From the NCBI GenBank assembly GCA_965246875.1, contig CBDFFU010000003.1:434001-498000 (forward strand): DNA of 64,000 bases, read 5' to 3'. Below are positions 60,712 to 64,000 of the stretch, in pieces. The DNA comes from DASWYT01 sp965246875. Lineage in GTDB: Bacteria > Pseudomonadota > Alphaproteobacteria > Micavibrionales > SZUA-601. The notes under the pieces are model-generated. The model saw only the letters and a program-made list of their open reading frames with translations. It did no database searches and had not been told where the DNA came from. The position numbers and the translations under genes were made by a program. Within the stretch, counting starts at the first letter, position 1; the number at the start of each line of letters is the position of its first letter.

Positions 60712-61221
60712 TTGAACCGTACGGAAAAACAAGAGACCGTTGCTGGTCTGAATACCGCGTTTCAAGATAGCGACCTCGTGATTGTCACCCATAACAATGG
60801 CTTGAACGCGACGCAGACGCATAATCTGCGCACGCAAATCCGCACTGGGGGGTTGAGCTACCGCGTAGCGAAAAACCGCCTGGCGAAGATTGCCATTCAG
60901 GGTACGAATTTCGAAGGTCTGATCGATATGCTCAATGGACCGACCGGTTTGGTCATGTCCAAAGACGCTATCGCAGGCGCGAAAGTCATTGCGGCATTTG
61001 CCAAAGACAATCCGAACCTTGTGATTGTTGGTGGTGTCATGGGAACCAACGTGCTGGATGCCAAAGGCATCAACACGCTGGCCACATTGCCATCGCTTGA
61101 CGAACTGCGCGGCAAGCTGATCGGACTGCTCCAAGCGCCTGCAACGAAAGTTGCTGGCATTGTTCAGGCCCCGGCCGGCCAACTCGCACGTTTGATGCAA
61201 GCTTTTGCTGATAAAGCATAG
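60712..61221 (+). CDS. rplJ: 50S ribosomal protein L10
   Basis: A 169-residue L10, base of the ribosomal stalk. The family N-terminus is NRTEKQETVAGLNTAFQD, with YRVAKNRLAKIA near 50 and a C-terminal helix (AGQLARLMQAFAD) that binds L7/L12. The TTG at 60712 has GGGAG eight bases ahead; a TTG six bases earlier is too close to it. rplK and rplA, which usually precede it, are absent. Confidence 0.96.
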   Translation: MNRTEKQETVAGLNTAFQDSDLVIVTHNNGLNATQTHNLRTQIRTGGLSYRVAKNRLAKIAIQGTNFEGLIDMLNGPTGLVMSKDAIAGAKVIAAFAKDNPNLVIVGGVMGTNVLDAKGINTLATLPSLDELRGKLIGLLQAPATKVAGIVQAPAGQLARLMQAFADKA

Positions 61222-61318
61222 GCTGACAAGAAACCAATAATCAAACAAGACCGTTATCTTCTAACGTTACTACTAAAAATCAACACACGAGCCAATTGCT
61301 AACATACAGGAGTTAAAC

Positions 61319-61690
61319 ATGGCTAATCTGGATAAAATCGTCGATGATCTGTCGGCTTTGACCGTTCTTGAAGCCGCCGAACTGGCGAAAATGCTTGAAG
61401 AAAAGTGGGGCGTGTCTGCGGCTGCTCCGGTTGCTGCAGCTAGTGCTGGCGGCGCTGCTGCTGCTCCAGCTGAAGAAAAAGACAGCTTTGACGTTCAACT
61501 GTCAGAAGCTGGTGCCAACAAGATCAACGTGATCAAAGTCGTTCGCGAAGTCACGGGCCTTGGCCTCAAAGAAGCCAAAGACCTGGTCGATGGCGCACCG
61601 AAAATGGTCAAAGAAGGTCTGGCTAAAGCCGAAGCTGAAGAACTCAAGAAAAAACTTGAAGAAGCCGGCGCGAAAGTCGAACTCAAGTAG
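61319..61690 (+). CDS. rplL: 50S ribosomal protein L7/L12
   Basis: A 123-residue L7/L12. N-terminal dimerisation domain, Ala/Gly-rich hinge (~37-50), and C-terminal factor-binding domain with NKINVIKVVREVTGLGLKEA and KKKLEEAGAKVELK. CAGGAG precedes the start. Confidence 0.97.
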   Translation: MANLDKIVDDLSALTVLEAAELAKMLEEKWGVSAAAPVAAASAGGAAAAPAEEKDSFDVQLSEAGANKINVIKVVREVTGLGLKEAKDLVDGAPKMVKEGLAKAEAEELKKKLEEAGAKVELK

Positions 61691-61728
61691 TTTCCGGCGT
61701 GGAACGCTTGATAGACTGTTAAATTCAT

Positions 61729-61757
61729 ACGGTAGCCTGTGCCAAACAGGCTGCCGT
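61729..61757 (+). terminator. Attenuator-like hairpin between rplL and rpoB
   Basis: ACGGTAGCCTG and CAGGCTGCCGT form an 11-pair stem with one G-T wobble and a seven-base loop. There is no T-run, so it is more likely a partial attenuator or RNase III processing site that lowers rpoB expression relative to rplL. Confidence 0.6.
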
Positions 61758-61837
61758 ATCTCTGTCTCAACAGGCAGCCTTACTGAAATAACGACATAGC
61801 GTACATATTTTACGCATTTATCGGGGGATAAAAAAGC

Positions 61838-64000
61838 ATGGCTCAAGCAGCGAACACACTGTCTTTCACCGAACGCAAACGCGTCCGGAAATCATTTGGC
61901 CGGATCAAAGAAGTGGCTGAAATGCCAAATCTGATCGAGGTGCAACGTTCGTCCTATGAAGCCTTCCTGCAACGCAATATCCCCATGCGTGAGCGCCTCT
62001 CGACCGGCCTGTTCGAAAGTTTCAAATCGGTTTTCCCGATCCGTGATTACGGCGACCGCGCCGAACTGGAATTTGTTTCCTATGATCTGGAAGAGCCGAA
62101 ATACGATACCGAAGAATGCCATCAGCGCGATATGACCTATTCGGCGCCATTGCGCTGCACGTTGCGTTTGACCGTGTTCGATATCGATGAAGATACGGGC
62201 CTGCGCTCGATCCGCGACATCAAAGAACAAGATGTCTACATGGTCGACATGCCACTCATGACCGATAACGGGACGTTTATCATTAACGGAACCGAGCGTG
62301 TTATCGTCTCCCAAATGCACCGTTCACCTGGCGTGTTCTTTGACCATGATGACGGCAAATCCCATTCCTCCGGCAAATTCCTGTTTGCCGCACGCGTGAT
62401 TCCATACCGTGGGTCGTGGTTGGATTTCGAATTCGACCCGAAAGATCACGTGTTCGTCCGTATTGACCGTCGCCGTAAATTGCCGGTCACGACATTCCTG
62501 TACGCGCTCGATAACGATGACAGCGCAAAACTTCGCGCCTCGCGCAAGACCGGTCAAACCTTGGATCAATCCAAGCTGAAAGGCATGACCCGTCAGGATA
62601 TCCTGCAATCCTTCTATGCGATCACCGATTACAATGCGGTTGGCGATAAGGGCTGGAAAACAGCCTATGCGGCCGAAAAAATGAAGGGCATTAAACTGCT
62701 CAACGATTTGATCGATGCCAAAACCGGCAAAGTCATCGCTGAAATCGGCACAAAAATGACGGCCCGCCAGGCGAAACAATTCGCTGAAGCCGGTCTGCAG
62801 GATTATATCGTCCAGGACGATGACCTGATCACCAAATATCTGGCTGCCGATCTGGCCGACCCGAAAACCGGTGAAGTCTTGGCCGAAGCCGGTGATGAGA
62901 TTACCGCCGATCTGTTGAAAAAAATCAAAGCGGCGAATATCGCGACGCTTGGTTTGCTCGATATCGATCACATCAATGTCGGCCCCTACATCCGCAACAC
63001 GCTATTGGCGGACAAAAACCGCACACGCGAAGAAGCGTTGATGGACATCTACCGCGTCATGCGTCCAGGTGAGCCGCCAACGGTTGAAGCCGCTGATGCG
63101 CTGTTCCAGTCACTCTTCTTTGACTCCTCCCGTTATGATTTGTCGCCGGTGGGCCGCGTGAAAATGAACGCGCGTCTGGATTTCCCGTTTGACGATCAAA
63201 CCCGCATTCTGGCGAAGCCGGACGTGCTGTCGATCCTCAAAGTTCTCGTGAATTTGAAAGATGGCCGCGGCGAAGTCGATGATATCGACCACTTAGGAAA
63301 TCGTCGTGTGCGTTCGGTTGGTGAATTGATGGAAAACCAGTTCCGTATCGGCTTGCTCCGCATGGAGCGCGCGGTGCGTGAGCGTATGGGGTCTGTCGAT
63401 ATCGAAACCGTCATGCCAAACGATTTGATCAATGCGAAACCAGTTGCGGCCGCCGTCAAAGAATTTTTTGGCTCGTCACAATTGTCGCAGTTTATGGATC
63501 AGACCAATCCGCTGTCGGAAATTACGCACAAGCGTCGTCTGTCGGCTTTGGGACCCGGTGGTTTGACCCGTGAACGCGCCGGCTTTGAAGTGCGTGACGT
63601 TCACACCACCCATTATGGCCGTATTTGCCCGATTGAAACACCGGAAGGTCCGAACATCGGTCTGATCAACTCGCTGGCGACCTTTGCCCGCGTCAACAAA
63701 TACGGGTTCATCGAAACCCCGTATCGTCGCGTTGTCAGCGGTAAAGTGACGGACGAGGTCGTGTATCTCTCCGCCATGGAAGAGTGGAAATACATCATTG
63801 CGCAGTCCAACGCGCCGTTATCGGCCAAAGGTGAATTGACACAACAATTCGTCGACAGCCGTGCCGGTGGAGAATATATGGTGGCCACACCGGATCAAAT
63901 TCAGTTCATCGACGTATCGCCGAAACAGATCGTCTCGGTTGCCGCATCCCTCATTCCGTTCCTGGAAAATGACGATGCGAACCGTGCCTTGATGGGATCG
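61838..64000 (+). CDS. rpoB: RNA polymerase beta subunit, N-terminal 721 residues
   Basis: The gene runs off the window with no stop; 721 codons are visible, about half of a beta subunit. The start has GGGGG upstream. The family N-terminus (FTERKRVRKSFGRI) and the rifampicin region, GSSQLSQFMDQTNPLSEITHKRR, are present; the Asp, His and Ser positions most often changed in resistance are wild type. PETPEGPNIG-type sequence follows. rpoC should lie beyond. Confidence 0.97.
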   Translation, partial: MAQAANTLSFTERKRVRKSFGRIKEVAEMPNLIEVQRSSYEAFLQRNIPMRERLSTGLFESFKSVFPIRDYGDRAELEFVSYDLEEPKYDTEECHQRDMTYSAPLRCTLRLTVFDIDEDTGLRSIRDIKEQDVYMVDMPLMTDNGTFIINGTERVIVSQMHRSPGVFFDHDDGKSHSSGKFLFAARVIPYRGSWLDFEFDPKDHVFVRIDRRRKLPVTTFLYALDNDDSAKLRASRKTGQTLDQSKLKGMTRQDILQSFYAITDYNAVGDKGWKTAYAAEKMKGIKLLNDLIDAKTGKVIAEIGTKMTARQAKQFAEAGLQDYIVQDDDLITKYLAADLADPKTGEVLAEAGDEITADLLKKIKAANIATLGLLDIDHINVGPYIRNTLLADKNRTREEALMDIYRVMRPGEPPTVEAADALFQSLFFDSSRYDLSPVGRVKMNARLDFPFDDQTRILAKPDVLSILKVLVNLKDGRGEVDDIDHLGNRRVRSVGELMENQFRIGLLRMERAVRERMGSVDIETVMPNDLINAKPVAAAVKEFFGSSQLSQFMDQTNPLSEITHKRRLSALGPGGLTRERAGFEVRDVHTTHYGRICPIETPEGPNIGLINSLATFARVNKYGFIETPYRRVVSGKVTDEVVYLSAMEEWKYIIAQSNAPLSAKGELTQQFVDSRAGGEYMVATPDQIQFIDVSPKQIVSVAASLIPFLENDDANRALMGS

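Noticed and set aside
62324..62971. 215-codon minus-strand open frame
   Set aside because: Lies inside the rpoB coding region.
63469..63546. Possible rifampicin-resistance substitutions in rpoB
   Set aside because: The common resistance positions are wild type; the single Asn-to-Thr difference (DQTNP) relative to E. coli is not a usual resistance change.

Overview
The window is a 64 kb stretch of an alphaproteobacterial chromosome of moderate GC content. The evidence is a cluster of gene families typical of the class: a YerC-like TrpR relative, a COX15-type haem A synthase, a eukaryote-type NADP isocitrate dehydrogenase, a SUF iron-sulfur operon, the miaB-phoH-ybeY-corC-lnt block, and rplJ-rplL-rpoB. 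A Micavibrio-like or Rhodospirillales-like lineage fits, but this is inference. A perfect chromosomal parS site at 42.66 kb and the rpoB cluster at the right end suggest an origin-proximal position. I found no tRNA, rRNA or CRISPR array.

Layout. 0-6.3 kb: an ABC exporter, a TrpR-like regulator behind a large palindromic operator, a PRTase-like/LOG-family pair, and a three-gene ABC-2 transporter. 6.3-13.5 kb (mostly minus strand): SMI1-like protein, proline-rich OmpA-domain protein, three tandem inositol-monophosphatase paralogues behind efp, two small membrane proteins, a TPR protein and ssb. 14-21 kb: a suf operon (sufB, sufC, sufD, sufS) behind a Fur-box-like site. It carries extra genes, including an AT-rich foreign gene coupled to a second, diverged copy of the sufB 3' end, and two GNAT genes. 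21-29 kb: hydrolase/RHH pair divergent from a probably leaderless response regulator, a GST, the ispA-xseB-ubiA isoprenoid/quinone block, rsmE and rpoN. 29-34.9 kb: phosphofructokinase, haem A synthase, a degenerate receiver-domain protein and miaB.

35-42.6 kb: the miaB-phoH-ybeY-corC-lnt-dusA order is interrupted by an AT-rich 696-residue PhoH-like ATPase with a large coiled-coil N-terminus and a small partner. 42.6-43.2 kb: parS, then a GIY-YIG nuclease gene enclosed by inverted copies of a hairpin repeat whose stems differ by compensatory changes, a candidate non-autonomous mobile unit. 43.2-55.5 kb: sufA-like and sufT genes, divergent L,D-transpeptidases, a HemY-like protein, a secreted lysozyme-like protein, an ABC1 kinase, OsmC, mutL (with the endonuclease motif), a frameshifted gene and icd. 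55.5-60.3 kb: a cold-shock-domain/RGG fusion behind a structured leader, small stress-type proteins, a HAD-like gene broken by a stop codon, and several unrecognised proteins. 60.3-64 kb: a folded L10-type leader, rplJ, rplL, an intergenic hairpin and the first 721 codons of rpoB.

The core genes cover translation, Fe-S assembly, envelope maintenance, respiration and transcription. The unusual material is concentrated in AT-rich insertions inside conserved operons (16.2-16.8 kb and 35.0-37.4 kb), in the repeat-flanked GIY-YIG unit, and in the structured RNA leaders at 55.6 and 60.4 kb.
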